A stretch of 64,000 nt of DNA from Vicia villosa (taxonomy: Eukaryota > Streptophyta > Magnoliopsida > Fabales > Fabaceae). The stretch covers positions 16,314,930 to 16,378,929 of the forward strand of contig NC_081186.1 in the NCBI RefSeq assembly GCF_029867415.1. The letters are read 5' to 3'. Below, one piece after another: positions 8,384 through 18,534 of the stretch. The translations under genes were made by a program, and so were the position numbers. How positions within the stretch are numbered: the first letter of the stretch is position 1; every line of letters begins with the position of its first letter. Under the pieces are notes generated by a model. The model made no database searches and was not told where the DNA came from. It saw nothing but the letters and a program-made list of their open reading frames with translations.

Positions 8384-9514
8384 GACTCCATGTCTCCTAA
8401 TCATGTTTTTAAACTAAAGAAATCGTTGTATGGATTGAAACAAGCTCCCAGAGCTTGGTATGAACGCTTAAGTTCTTTCCTTCTGGATTATGGTTTCACT
8501 AGAGGAAAAGTGGACACTACTCTCTTTTGTAAAACTTTTAAAAGGGATTTTTTAATTTGTCAAATATATGTAGATGATATTATTTTTGGAACATCTAATG
8601 CTACACTTGGAAAGGAGTTTGCTGAGTCTATGCAGGCTGAGTTTGAAATGAGCATGATGGGAGAACTCAAGTATTTCCTTGGAATACAAATAAATCAAAC
8701 ATCAGAAGGAACGTATGTTCACCAAACCAAGTATGTGAAGGAACTTCTGAAGAAGTTTAATCTTCTAGACTGCAAAGAAGCCAAAACTCCTATGCATCCA
8801 ACATGCATCCTAGGTAAGGATGAGGTAAGTAAGAAGGTAGATCAGAAGTTATACAGAGGTATGATTGGATCTCTTCTATATTTGACTGCTTCTAGACCTG
8901 ACATTCTGTTCAGTGTTTGTTTGTGTGCTAGATTCCAATCAGATCCTAGAGAATCTTATTTAACTGCTGTTAAGAGAATTCTAAGGTATCTGAAAGGTAC
9001 TACTAATGTTGGCTTAGTTTACAGAAAATCTAAAGAATACAACTTAGTAGGATTCTGCGATGCTGACTATGCTGGAGACAGAATTGAAAGAAAGAGTACT
9101 TCAGGAAGTTGCCAATTTCTTGGAAGTCATTTGATCTCCTGGTATAGCAAGAAGCAAGCAACTATTGCTCTATCAACAACAGAAGCAGAATATGTCGCTG
9201 CTGCTGGTTGCAGTACACAGATGCTCTGGATGAAGAGTCAGCTAGAAGATTATCAGATATATGAGAGTAACATTCCTATATTCTGTGATAATACTTCTGC
9301 TATATGTTTATCTAAGAATCCTATTCTTCATTCAAAAGCTAAACATATTGAGATTAAACATCATTTCATAAGGGACTATGTTCAGAAGGGTGTTCTATCT
9401 TTAAACTTTGTGGATACAGACCATCAATGGGCTGATATCTTTACAAAACCCCTGGCTGAAGATAGGTTTAAGTTCATTCTGAAGAACATCAGTATGGATT
9501 TATGCCCAGAATGA
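8384..9514 (+). CDS. pol: E2 Pol: reverse transcriptase and RNase H, right part
   Basis: This open frame continues the codons at 1-114. It has the RT palm motif [16 protein letters not shown] and catalytic YVDD (8567-8578). RNase H follows with CDADYAGD, STTEAEY and CDNTSAICL carrying the acidic residues, and then the [13 protein letters not shown] tail. It ends in the usual copia context (ADIFTKPL, then a stop at 9512-9514). No stop or frameshift is visible, so E2 had an intact RT-RH until E1 landed in it. A relative of this kind could supply in trans the activity missing from E1. I see no promoter of its own. Confidence 0.93.
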   Translation, partial: DSMSPNHVFKLKKSLYGLKQAPRAWYERLSSFLLDYGFTRGKVDTTLFCKTFKRDFLICQIYVDDIIFGTSNATLGKEFAESMQAEFEMSMMGELKYFLGIQINQTSEGTYVHQTKYVKELLKKFNLLDCKEAKTPMHPTCILGKDEVSKKVDQKLYRGMIGSLLYLTASRPDILFSVCLCARFQSDPRESYLTAVKRILRYLKGTTNVGLVYRKSKEYNLVGFCDADYAGDRIERKSTSGSCQFLGSHLISWYSKKQATIALSTTEAEYVAAAGCSTQMLWMKSQLEDYQIYESNIPIFCDNTSAICLSKNPILHSKAKHIEIKHHFIRDYVQKGVLSLNFVDTDHQWADIFTKPLAEDRFKFILKNISMDLCPE

Positions 9515-10044
9515 GAAGATGAGAAGTTCTTATGTATGAGTATCTTCTGAAATGAAAGTGGATTAGTTTTTAATCAGAAGTTCTGATTAAAATCTTTTAG
9601 AAATTATGATTCGGTTATTACTAACGTTTCATTGTCTAAGTTGATTCAGAACCTCTTTTAAAGCAAAACAACTGTAACGTTTTATCTCGGATGGTAAACC
9701 TGTCTTTACTGTTCATGGATAAGCGCGCGTGCAGTTAAAGGGACGCCGACCATAGGTAACTGTGCGTATCTTATTCTTTGTCAAAATCTCTCTCCCGTCT
9801 TGTCATGTAACATTAATTGTTTTTCACCATTTTCTTTATTGTACTTTTTCATTTTTTTTGTCTATTTAAATCCTCCGTTCCTTTGCATTCCTCATCACGT
9901 TTTCTCTCTCTCTCTCTCTCTCCTATTTTTTCTCTTGCTCAAACAAAGTTTTTCCTTCTTTAAAAAATCCTAGTTCAAACCTAGCGTTCATCTTGAATCC
10001 TTTGTCTGGATCTCTTAATCATGCTCTAAGTCTGTTGAAGATCT
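9515..10044 (+). other. E2 post-pol spacer
   Basis: This non-coding interval is homologous to 4994-5436 of E1. It contains a (CT)n tract near 9904-9925. No further gene is visible. Confidence 0.65.
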
Positions 10045-10365
10045 ATGACTCAAAGGCGGCAGATCTATGCATATCTCGGGATGGCTCTCCTAATACCTCT
10101 CAAGTCAGACCTCTTCTTTGATGTTGTTATCAACTTTCACCCAAAGACAAAAGACTTTCTTGAGTTATGGGAAGAGGTTAAGAATGATATTCTTAACTTC
10201 TATGTTAAGAGAAAGCCCCGTTTGCAACAGCAGTTCTCTGTCTGTGAACTGTCCCTCTCTTCCTCTTTGGTCTCTTGGATCTCTCCTACAGTGGAGGTTC
10301 TAGTCTGGAAAGACAAGAAGACCACAGGGATTCTTGATGGGTTGACACAGAATGTGTCTTGCTAG
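10045..10365 (+). CDS. E2 post-pol ORF remnant (106 residues)
   Basis: This small open frame contains LWEEVKNDILNFYV, RKPRLQQQFSVCELSLSSS and a C-terminal KDKKTTGILDGLTQ. It sits in the same place as the 5437-5835 frame of E1 but does not resemble it. Flanking sequence downstream (GCTAGGGT and a poly-T-rich stretch ending in the polypurine tract) is shared. It is probably an internal or C-terminal piece of the Sirevirus extra ORF left after deletion. The function is unknown. Confidence 0.5.
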   Translation: MTQRRQIYAYLGMALLIPLKSDLFFDVVINFHPKTKDFLELWEEVKNDILNFYVKRKPRLQQQFSVCELSLSSSLVSWISPTVEVLVWKDKKTTGILDGLTQNVSC

Positions 10366-11644
10366 GGTTTTGTTTTTAATTTTTGTAGTCATTTCCTCTT
10401 GGGATGACTTTTTATGTATTTTCTAGGAATGTTTCTCATCTTGTTAAACATAAGAACCTTTTTGTAATATCTTTTGATTATCAATGAAAAGTTTCTTTGT
10501 TTTTACATTCCAGTGATTTTATTTGTCATTTTATACATCTGAATCTTTTGATATATTCTTTTTGATGTTATGACAAAAAGGGGGAGAAGATAAATGATAA
10601 ATGATTTGATTAATCTATCAGTTGCTGGGTAAAGCTCCCACACATTTACTAACAAGAACTGCAAGTTCTATATGGTTTAAGTGTTTTGCAGGTATAAAGA
10701 AGTGAAGAGAATCTTCAAAGCAAACACAAGAAGCAAAACCATAAGAAGCGTTATTCTGTAAAAAGAATAAGCTTATGGAAACTGAAGCAAGCTGAGTGCT
10801 GTCAAGCTTCAGAATCAGAAGCACTGATAATAGAATTTGATCCATATTTGTCTATTTGCTCTGACAAAATTCTATTTGCTCTGATACATTATTTTAGCCT
10901 ATATGGCTCTGATACATATCATGTGTTCTAATACACATTTTATGTTCTGACTCGTTCATGCTGACTTTTGTCGTTTAGTTTTTGTTCTGTAACATTTCAG
11001 GATGTAGAGATGCTCTGATGATGCTCTGGTACATTCAACAATGTTCTGATACAAATCTAGAATGAAGTGATGTTGGTAGAAATTCAAAGCTCTGAAGCTA
11101 TCCGAGGGAAGCAGAAATCAGAAGCTGTGAATGTTCTAAAGATCCAGAAAACTCAAGCTCTGAAGCTGTCCTAAATGGAAGCAGAAATCAGAAGCTGTGA
11201 AAGTTCTGAAGATCAAAGAAATTCAAGTTCTGAAGCTGTCCTAGATGGAAGCAGGAATCAGAAGTTGTGAATGTTCTGATGATCAAAGAAATTCAAGTTC
11301 TGAAGCTGTCCTAAACGGAAGCAGGAATCAGAAGCTGTGAGTGTTCTAAGGATCTAAAGAAATTCTAGTTCTGAAGCTGTCCAATGGAAGCAGAAGTCAG
11401 AAGCTATGAATTCTCTGAAGACAGAAGCTTATGTGATCGTCTCTACCGAAATAATCAGGGAAGTCTTTTATTAAAGTTCTTCGAGTATTTATTTCAGGGG
11501 GAGATTATTTATCTCAGGGGGAGATTGTTAATCTCAGGGGGAGACATATTCACATGCTTATGCTATAGCTGTGTAATTTGTCTTTTGCCGTCTGCTCTTT
11601 CTGATCGCAAATTCATATCATTTATATATGTTTTTGTCATCATC
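10366..11644 (+). other. E2 3' untranslated region
   Basis: This region is collinear with 5836-7154 of E1. It has an upstream polypurine tract at 10573-10590, the about 70-bp array and the triple CAGGGGGAGA cluster at 11495-11545. No gene is visible. Confidence 0.8.
11082..11420 (+). repeat. Five-copy about 70-bp array in E2
   Basis: This is the same TCAGAAGC-rich array as at 6594-6930, with unit starts near 11085, 11154, 11222, 11292 and 11365. The copies of E1 and E2 correspond one to one, so the array predates their split. Confidence 0.85.
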
Positions 11645-11658
11645 AAAAAGGGGGAGAT
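11645..11658 (+). promoter_or_regulatory. E2 terminal polypurine tract
   Basis: AAAAAGGGGGAGAT lies immediately before the LTR and is identical to that of E1. Confidence 0.9.
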
Positions 11659-12865
11659 TGTTAGAACAAGATTTGTTCTGATCAATTATCTTAGTTTTGA
11701 TGATAACAATAATACGAATTTTGCTTAAGATAATATGGTACTCTAATCCAATGCAATTTCCTTTTCAGGAAATATATAAAGAGTATGCATAATTCAGCGC
11801 TCAGAAGCTTTGTCTCTCAAGGGTTCAGCATGCAACATCAGAACATGGTCTGGCAAGACATCAGAAGATGGTCAAAGCAGAATCAGAACATGGGTCTATG
11901 GAAGCATCAGAAGAACATGAGATCAGAAGCACTGAAGTTCTGATGGTATCACGCACAGAAGCACTTCAAGGTCAGAAGATCAGAAGATGCTTTGCACCAA
12001 GCTGTTTGACTCTGATGATATTCAAACGTTGTATTCACAAACATCAGATCAGAAGGAAGTACAAGTGGCAGGCTACGCTGACTGACAAAAGGAACGTTAG
12101 AAGCTATTAAAGGCAACGTCAGTAGACACAGCGTGAACAAGGCTCGAGGTAGTTGACAAAAGCGTATAACATTAAATGCGATGCTGTACGGAACACGCAA
12201 AGCATTAAATGCACTCAACGGTCATCTTCTCCAGCGCCTATAAATATGAAGTTCTGATGAGAAGCAAGGTTAACGATTCTGAACAAAACAACTCATATTA
12301 ACTTGCTGAAACTCTGTTCTATTCAAAGCTCAGAATCTTCATCTTCATCAAAGCTCACTACATTGCTGTTGTAATATATTAGTGAGATTAAGCTTAAACG
12401 TTAAGAGAAATATCACAGTTTGTGATTATAGCTTTTAAGAAGCAATTGTAATACTCTTAGAATTGATTACATTAAGTTGTAAGGAACTAGAGTGATCGTG
12501 TGGATCAGAATACTCTAGGAAGTCTTAGAGGTTATCTAAGCAGGTTGTAACTAGAGTGATCGTGTGGATCAGAATACTCTAGAAAGTCTTAGAGGGTATC
12601 TAAGCAGTTGTTCCTGGAGTGATCAGTGTGTGATCAGAAGACTCTGGAAGACTTAGTTGCTGACTAAGTGGAGAACCATTGTAATCCGTGCGATTAGTGG
12701 ATTAAATCCTCAGTTGAGGTAAATCATCTCTGCGGGGGTGGACTGGAGTAGTTTAGTTAACAACGAACCAGGATAAAAATAACTGTGCAATTTATTTTTA
12801 TCGGTCAAGTTTTTAAAGCTACACTTATTCAAACCCCCCCTTTCTAAGTGTTTTTCTATCCTTCA
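11659..12865 (+). repeat. E2 3' LTR
   Basis: The 1207-bp LTR runs from TGTTAGAACAAG to CCTTCA and is clearly the same subfamily as the E1 LTRs. It has a few substitutions and small indels, for example near 11780, 11815 and 12275-12325. Its TATA box is at 12239-12246. It is followed directly by E3 RT sequence. Confidence 0.95.
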
Positions 12866-15273
12866 ATCCTTACCTAAAACGCAAGTTGGATGCATTGGAG
12901 TTTTTGCTTCTTTGCTATCAGATAGTCTGAACTTCTTCAGAAGTTCTTTGACATACTTAGTCTGATGAACATAGGTTCCTTCAGAGGTTTGGTTGATCTG
13001 AATTCTTAGAAAATATTTGAGTTCTCCCATCATGCTCATCTTAAATTCTGCCTGCATAGACTTAGCAAACTCCTTTCCAAGTGTAGCATTAGATGTTCCA
13101 AAAATAATATCATCTACATAAATTTGACAAATTAACATATCCTTTTTATAAGTTTTACAGAAGAGAGTTGTGTCTACTTTTCCTCTTGTGAAACCATTAT
13201 TCAGAAGGAAAGAACTTAAGCTTTCATACCAAGCTCTGGGAGCTTGCTTCAAAACGTATAATGATTTATTTAGTTTAAAAACATTTTTTGGAGACTTAGA
13301 GTCTTCAAAACTAGGAGGTTGGTGAACATAAACTTGATCATCTATATAACCATTTAAAAAGGCACTCTTAACATCCATCTGATACAGAGTGATGTTATTC
13401 TGAGTGGCAAAAGAAACTAATAATCTAATAGATTCTAACCTGGCCACTGGTGCAAAGGTTTCAGTGTAGTTAATACCTTCTTGTTGACTATAGCCTTGAG
13501 CAACCAGTCTGGCTTTGTTTCTGATAACTTCTCCTTTCTCACTCAGCTTGTTTTTGAAAACCCATTTTGTTCCAATAATATTGAATCCTTTAGGTCTTGG
13601 AACCAGATCCCAAACATCATTCCTTGTAAACTGATTTAACTCTCCTTGCATAGCAATTATCCAGTCAGCATCTTCCAGAGCTTGATCAACAGAAATTGGC
13701 TCAATCAAAGACACTAACCCAAATTAACATTCTGCAATGTTGTTTAGGAATGCTCTTGTTCTGATGGGATCATCTTTCTTTCCAATTATAACATCTTCTG
13801 GATGGGCAGAGTTGATTCTTGAGGATCTTCTAAGTGTTGGCTCTTCAGATATTATGAGATTCTCTAAAGAAGCTGCAACTTGATCTTCTGACACTTCCTT
13901 TCCTCTGATCTCTTCATGATTTGGATCAGAAATGTCTATATCTGCAAAATTCTCATTCTGCTTTGGCTTTTCAATGCCAAGCTTATCATCAAATCTGATA
14001 TTGATTGATTCCTCAACTATCAGAGTTTCAGTATTGTATACTTTGTAGCCCTTAGAGCGTTCAGATATCCAAGAAAGAAACACTTCTGAGCTTTGGAATC
14101 AAACTTGTTCAGATGATCCGTAGTATTCAGAATATAACAAACACATCCAAATGGATGGAAATATGAAATGTTGGGCTTTCTGTTCTTCCACAATTCATAA
14201 GGAGTCTTATTTAGAATATGCCTAATGGAGATTCTATTCTGAATATAACATGCTGTGTTAATTGCTTCTGCCCAGAAATGCTTTGCCATATTAGTTTCTT
14301 TGATCATGGTTCTGGCCATTTCTTGGAGAGTCCTATTCTTTCGTTCTACAACTCCATTTTGTTATGGAATTCTTGGATAAGAGAAATCATGGGCAATACC
14401 ATTTTCTTTGAATTAAATTTCAAAGAATCTGTTCTCAAATTCACCACCATGATCACTTCTGACTTTTATGATTTTACATTCCTTTTTAGATTGAATCTGA
14501 TTACAGAAGTCAAAGAACACAAAATATGACTCATCCTTGTGTTTTAAGAACTTTACCCAAGTCCATCTGCTGTAGTCATCTACAATGACCAATCCATATT
14601 TCTTGCCTCTGATTGATGCTGTTTTGACTTGGCCAAACAGATCAATGTGCAGAAGTTCTAAGGGCCTAGAGGAAGAGACAACATTTTTAGATTTAAATGC
14701 GAGTTTTGAAAACTTCCTTTTATGACATGCTTCACAAAGAGCATCTAATTTATATTTCAGATTAGGGAGTCCTCTAACCAAATTGAGTTTGTTAATCCGA
14801 GAAATCTTTCTCAAACTAGCATGACCCAATCTTCTGTGCCAGACCCACTGCTCTTTATTAACAGACATAAGACAAGTAACCTGTTGGTTCTTTAGATCTA
14901 AAAGATCAATCTTATAAATGTTGTTCTTTCTTTTGCCTATAAATAGGATTGAGCCATCCTTCTGACTAACAGTTTTACAAGACTTTTGATTAAAGATTAT
15001 GTCATAACCATTGTAACTTAATTGACTTATGGACAATAAGTTATGAGCTAATCCATCTACTAAAAGAACATTAGTTATAGAGGGAGAATTACCAATACAT
15101 ATGGTTCCAGAGCCTATGATTTTGCCCTTCTGGTTCCCTCTAAACTTCACTTCTCCCACAGATTTAAGTTCCAGACTTTGGAACATAGACCTTCTTCCCG
15201 TCATGTGACGTGAGCACCCAGAGTCCAGGTACCATGACATGTTTGTCTTTTGCGACGTGAAGGAGATCTGCAA
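12866..15273 (-). pseudogene. pol: E3 pol: PR, IN and first part of RT (decayed)
   Basis: Read on the minus strand, it starts with the protease motif DSGCSRHMTG in the +1 frame relative to gag. The integrase zinc finger and the first catalytic Asp (HIDLFGQVK) and second (RSDHGGEF) are open from 15273 to 14413. Stops then follow near 14411 and 14360. The integrase C-terminal region is open at 14319-14020 and the linker to RT at 14083-13724. RT is open from 13714 with [19 protein letters not shown] and YVDD. It is cut after MHPTC by E2, and the remaining RT and RNase H are outside the window. Confidence 0.9.
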
Positions 15274-15660
15274 CAGGAATTATCTTTTCCTTAGGTACCC
15301 ACATTCTTTTGGGTCCTTTGGGGTTAGTCCTTCTCACGTTCTGATTGAACTGAGATTTTACATAAGTTTTTTCCAGAATGTGCAACAACATGTTTCTTTG
15401 TGTGTGTGAGATGGAAACTATTAGAGTGTGATGTGTGTTTGATATCATGAGAATGACCATACTTAAACTGTCCATACATAGGTTTATATTCAATGATCAT
15501 TTTATCAACAGGTCAAGTCTATATGGGATTTCTCCCTCAAAGCTTATACCTATCCTTTTGTTTCCACTAACACCATATATCATAGTGGCTAAATGACTTC
15601 TGCCTATACCTCTAGATAAGAACTTTCTGAAGCTCAAGTCATATTCTTTCAGAATATTGT
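15164..15660 (-). pseudogene. gag: E3 gag, C-terminal piece
   Basis: On the minus strand this begins at the E4 junction with NILKEYDLSFRKFLSRGIGR. There is a frameshift near 15500. The conserved C-terminus includes KGPKRMWVPKEKI and stops after KKVYVPKSGT, overlapping pol. The piece upstream is at 39006-39621. Confidence 0.9.
15656..15660. repeat. Target-site duplication ATTGT of E4 (partner 39006-39010)
   Basis: ATTGT flanks both outer ends of E4. Removing E4 with one copy restores a continuous E3 gag alignment, which proves that the 896-bp LTR at 15661 and the 1076-bp LTR at 37930 belong to one element. Confidence 0.95.
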
Positions 15661-16111
15661 TGTTAGAACAAGAAATGTTCTGATCAATATTCTTAGTTTT
15701 GATGATAACATTAAGTATGAATTTTGTATAAGACAATGTGGTACTCAGAACATGAACTGGAAAGCATCAGAAGATGGCAGTCAGAAGTATAAGCTCTGAA
15801 GCTCTGATGGTATCACGCTCAAAGCTCTTCAAAGTCAGAAGACAGAAGATGCTCTGCACCAAAGCTGGAGACTCTAAAATTCAAATGTCTATTCAACACA
15901 TTCTGAGTCCAGAAGAAAGTACAAAATGAAAAAGCTATAACGTCAAATCTCTGATTGATAAAAGGAACGTTAGAAGCTACAAAAGGATAAGTCAGTAATA
16001 GCAGCAAAAGCATGGCTCGAGGTAGTTGACAATAGTGTGAAACATTAAATGCAACATTGTATTATTCACGCAAAGCATTAAATGCTCCCAACGACCATTT
16101 CCTCTCAAGCG

Positions 16112-16205
<94 letters not shown>

Positions 16206-16217
16206 TGTATATATACA

Positions 16218-16265
<48 letters not shown>

Positions 16266-16556
16266 TTCATTCAGAAGAAGCAATAGAATTCTTGCGTAAA
16301 CTTACAAAATCGCTGTCAAACTGAAAAGCAAAATAACTTCATCTTCAACCTCACATCTAAGTGGAAAACCATTGTAATCAGTTGGATTAGTGGATTAAAT
16401 CCTCAGTTGAGGTAAATCATCTTGTCAGGGGTGGACTGGAGTAGTTTGGTTAACAACGAACTAGGATAAAAAGAATTGTGTTCATTGTTTTTATCTTCCA
16501 AGTTTTTGAGTTACACTTATTCAATCCCCCCTTTCTAAGTGTATTTCACTCCTTCA
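15661..16556 (+). repeat. E4 5' LTR (with two deletions and a TA expansion)
   Basis: This runs from TGTTAGAACAAG to CCTTCA, 896 bp. Compared with the 3' LTR (37930-39005) it lacks an internal block after GTGGTACTC (near 15745) and another before AAGTGGAAAACC (near 16360). The TATA-box region has expanded into about 150 bp of TA repeats. Confidence 0.93.
16114..16264. repeat. (TA)n microsatellite grown from the E4 LTR TATA box
   Basis: About 150 bp of alternating TA with four interspersed GTATATATAC/CATATATG interruptions, themselves palindromic. In the 3' LTR the same place reads CTATATATATAGAAG. Long open frames of alternating Ile and Tyr on both strands are artefacts of the repeat. Confidence 0.97.
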
Positions 16557-16557
16557 A

Positions 16558-16570
16558 TTGGCATCAGAGC
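16558..16570 (+). promoter_or_regulatory. E4 primer binding site
   Basis: TTGGCATCAGAGC, followed by GCCGGTTCTAGG, starts one base after the LTR and is identical to that of E1. Confidence 0.85.
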
Positions 16571-16638
16571 GCCGGTTCTAGGTGCAAGCACTTAAACGTG
16601 TTAGAAAAAAGATTCAGGGAGAAAAACACAAAGTCAAA

Positions 16639-18534
16639 ATGGTTGAAACAACTTCATCTACTCCTACTCCTGAACAGAACAACAATGGTAACAATGGAAG
16701 CAGTAGCTTCAATGGTTACAATAGACCACCTATCTTTGATGTTGAAAATTTTGAGTATTGGAAGGATAGACTTGAAAGTTACTTTCTTTGTCAAGATGGT
16801 GACTTATGGGACTTAGTGTTGGATGGTTACACACATCCTGTAAACACTCGTGGAGTCAAGATTCCAAGACAAGCTTTGAGTGATGACCAAAAGAAAGAAT
16901 TCAAGAATCATCACAAGTCAAGGACCATATTGTTAAATGTTATCTCTCATGCTGAGTATGAGAAGATAACAAATAGAGAAACAACTCATGATATTTTTGA
17001 ATCTCTAAAGATGACTCATGAGGGAAATGCTCAAGTAAAGGAGACAAAGGCTCTAGCTCTAGTCCAGAAATATGAAGCATTCAAGATGGAGGAAGATGAG
17101 AACATTGAAGCAATGTTTTCAAGGTTCCAGACTCTGACTGCTGGATTGAGAGTGCTAGATAAAGGCTACACCAAAGCTGATCATGTAAAGAGGATCATCA
17201 GAAACTTACCCAGAAGATGGGGCCCCATGGTGACTGCATTCAAGATTGCCAAGAATCTGAATGAAGTGTCTCTTGAGGAGCTGATCAGTGCCCTGAAGAG
17301 TCATGAGATTGAGTTGGATGCAAATGAACCTCAGAAGAAAGGTAAGTCTATTGCATTAAAATCTAATAATAAAAAATGCACTAACGCTTTTCACGCAGAA
17401 GAAGAAGAATCTGACCAGTCAGAGTCAGAAGAAGAAGAAGATGAAATGTCTCTAATATCCAGAAGAGTAAATCAACTCTAGAAAAGCAAGCAGAGAAAGT
17501 TCAAGAACTTCAAGAACTTCAAAAGACCTGAAAAGGGAGAATCTTCTGAACACAGAAGATCTAGCAAAAAGAAGTTGACGTGCTATGAATGTAAAGAGCC
17601 TGTACACTACAAAAATGAATGTCCAAAGCTTCATAGGGAAATGCTCAAGAAAAGATTTGAAAATAAGAAAGGTCTAATGGCTACATGGGATGACTCAGAT
17701 TCTTCTGATCAAGAGTCAGACTCTGAAGATAAGCAGGCTAACATAGCACTTATGGCAACAGTTGAAGCTGGTAAAGAGTCTACTTCTGATTCAGACTCTG
17801 ATGAGGTATTTTCTGAACTCACTAGAGATGATTTAGTTTCCAGCTTATCTAAACTTCTAGAAGTCAAGAGTCATCTTAGTATCAAATAAAAAAAGTTGAA
17901 AAAGCTCTTTGAATCTGAAACTAAGAGACTTGAAATAGAAAATTCTGAACTGAAAGAAAAAGTTTTAAAATTAACTAAAGATGTTGAATCATCTTCAAGT
18001 TCGAAAATGTCTATTCCAAGCACTAACAATATTCTGAAAGAATATGACTTGAGCTTCAGGAAGTTCTTATCTAGAGGTATAGGCAGAAGTCAGCTAGCCT
18101 CTATGATATATGGTGTAAGTGGAAAAAAAAGAATAGGCATAGGCTTTGAGGGTGAAACCCCATATAAACTTGAACCTGGTGATGAGATGATTATGACATA
18201 CAAACCTTTGTATGATCAGTTCAAGTATGGCCATTCCCATGATATTAAACACACATCACACTCTCAGAGTTTCCATATAACACACACAAAGAAATATGTT
18301 GCTACACAATCTAGAAAAGCTTATGTGAAACCTCATGCTAAATCTCAGTTCAATTAGAACTTGAGAAGGACTAACCCTAAAGGTCCCAAAAGAATGTGGG
18401 TACCTAAGGATGAGATAATTCCTGTTGCAGATCTCCTCCATAGTGCAAAAGACAAACATGTCATGGTACCTAGACTCTGGGTGCTCACGACACATGACGG
18501 GAAGAAGGTCTATGTTCCAAGATTTGGAACTTAA
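16639..18534 (+). pseudogene. gag: E4 gag (in frame throughout, three premature stops)
   Basis: This aligns with E1 Gag from MVE onward with no frameshift. Stops interrupt it: TAG at 17479-17481 (Trp codon in E1), TAA at 17887-17889 (Tyr codon in E1) and TAG at 18355-18357 (Gln codon in E1 and E3). The zinc knuckle is kept as CYECKEPVHYKNEC, with Val in place of the usual Gly. The C-terminus overlaps pol in the same +1 relation, ending KKVYVPRFGT. Confidence 0.93.

Larger units (their letters stand above)
1..12865 (+). mobile_element. E2: Sirevirus (Ty1-copia) element, 5' part outside window, interrupted by E1
   Basis: The window opens inside the RT domain of this element. RT continues after E1 (115-8378), followed by RNase H, a long post-pol region, polypurine tracts and a 3' LTR ending at 12865. 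E1 and E2 belong to the same LTR subfamily, with nearly the same LTR sequence and a TGTTAGAACAAG start. To the right of E2 the sequence resumes in the RT of the minus-strand element E3, so E2 inserted into E3. The matching left E3 flank lies outside the window, so the E2 target duplication cannot be checked. Confidence 0.9.

Noticed and set aside
16057..16299. Long Ile/Tyr frames on both strands
   Set aside because: Pure translation artefact of the TA microsatellite.
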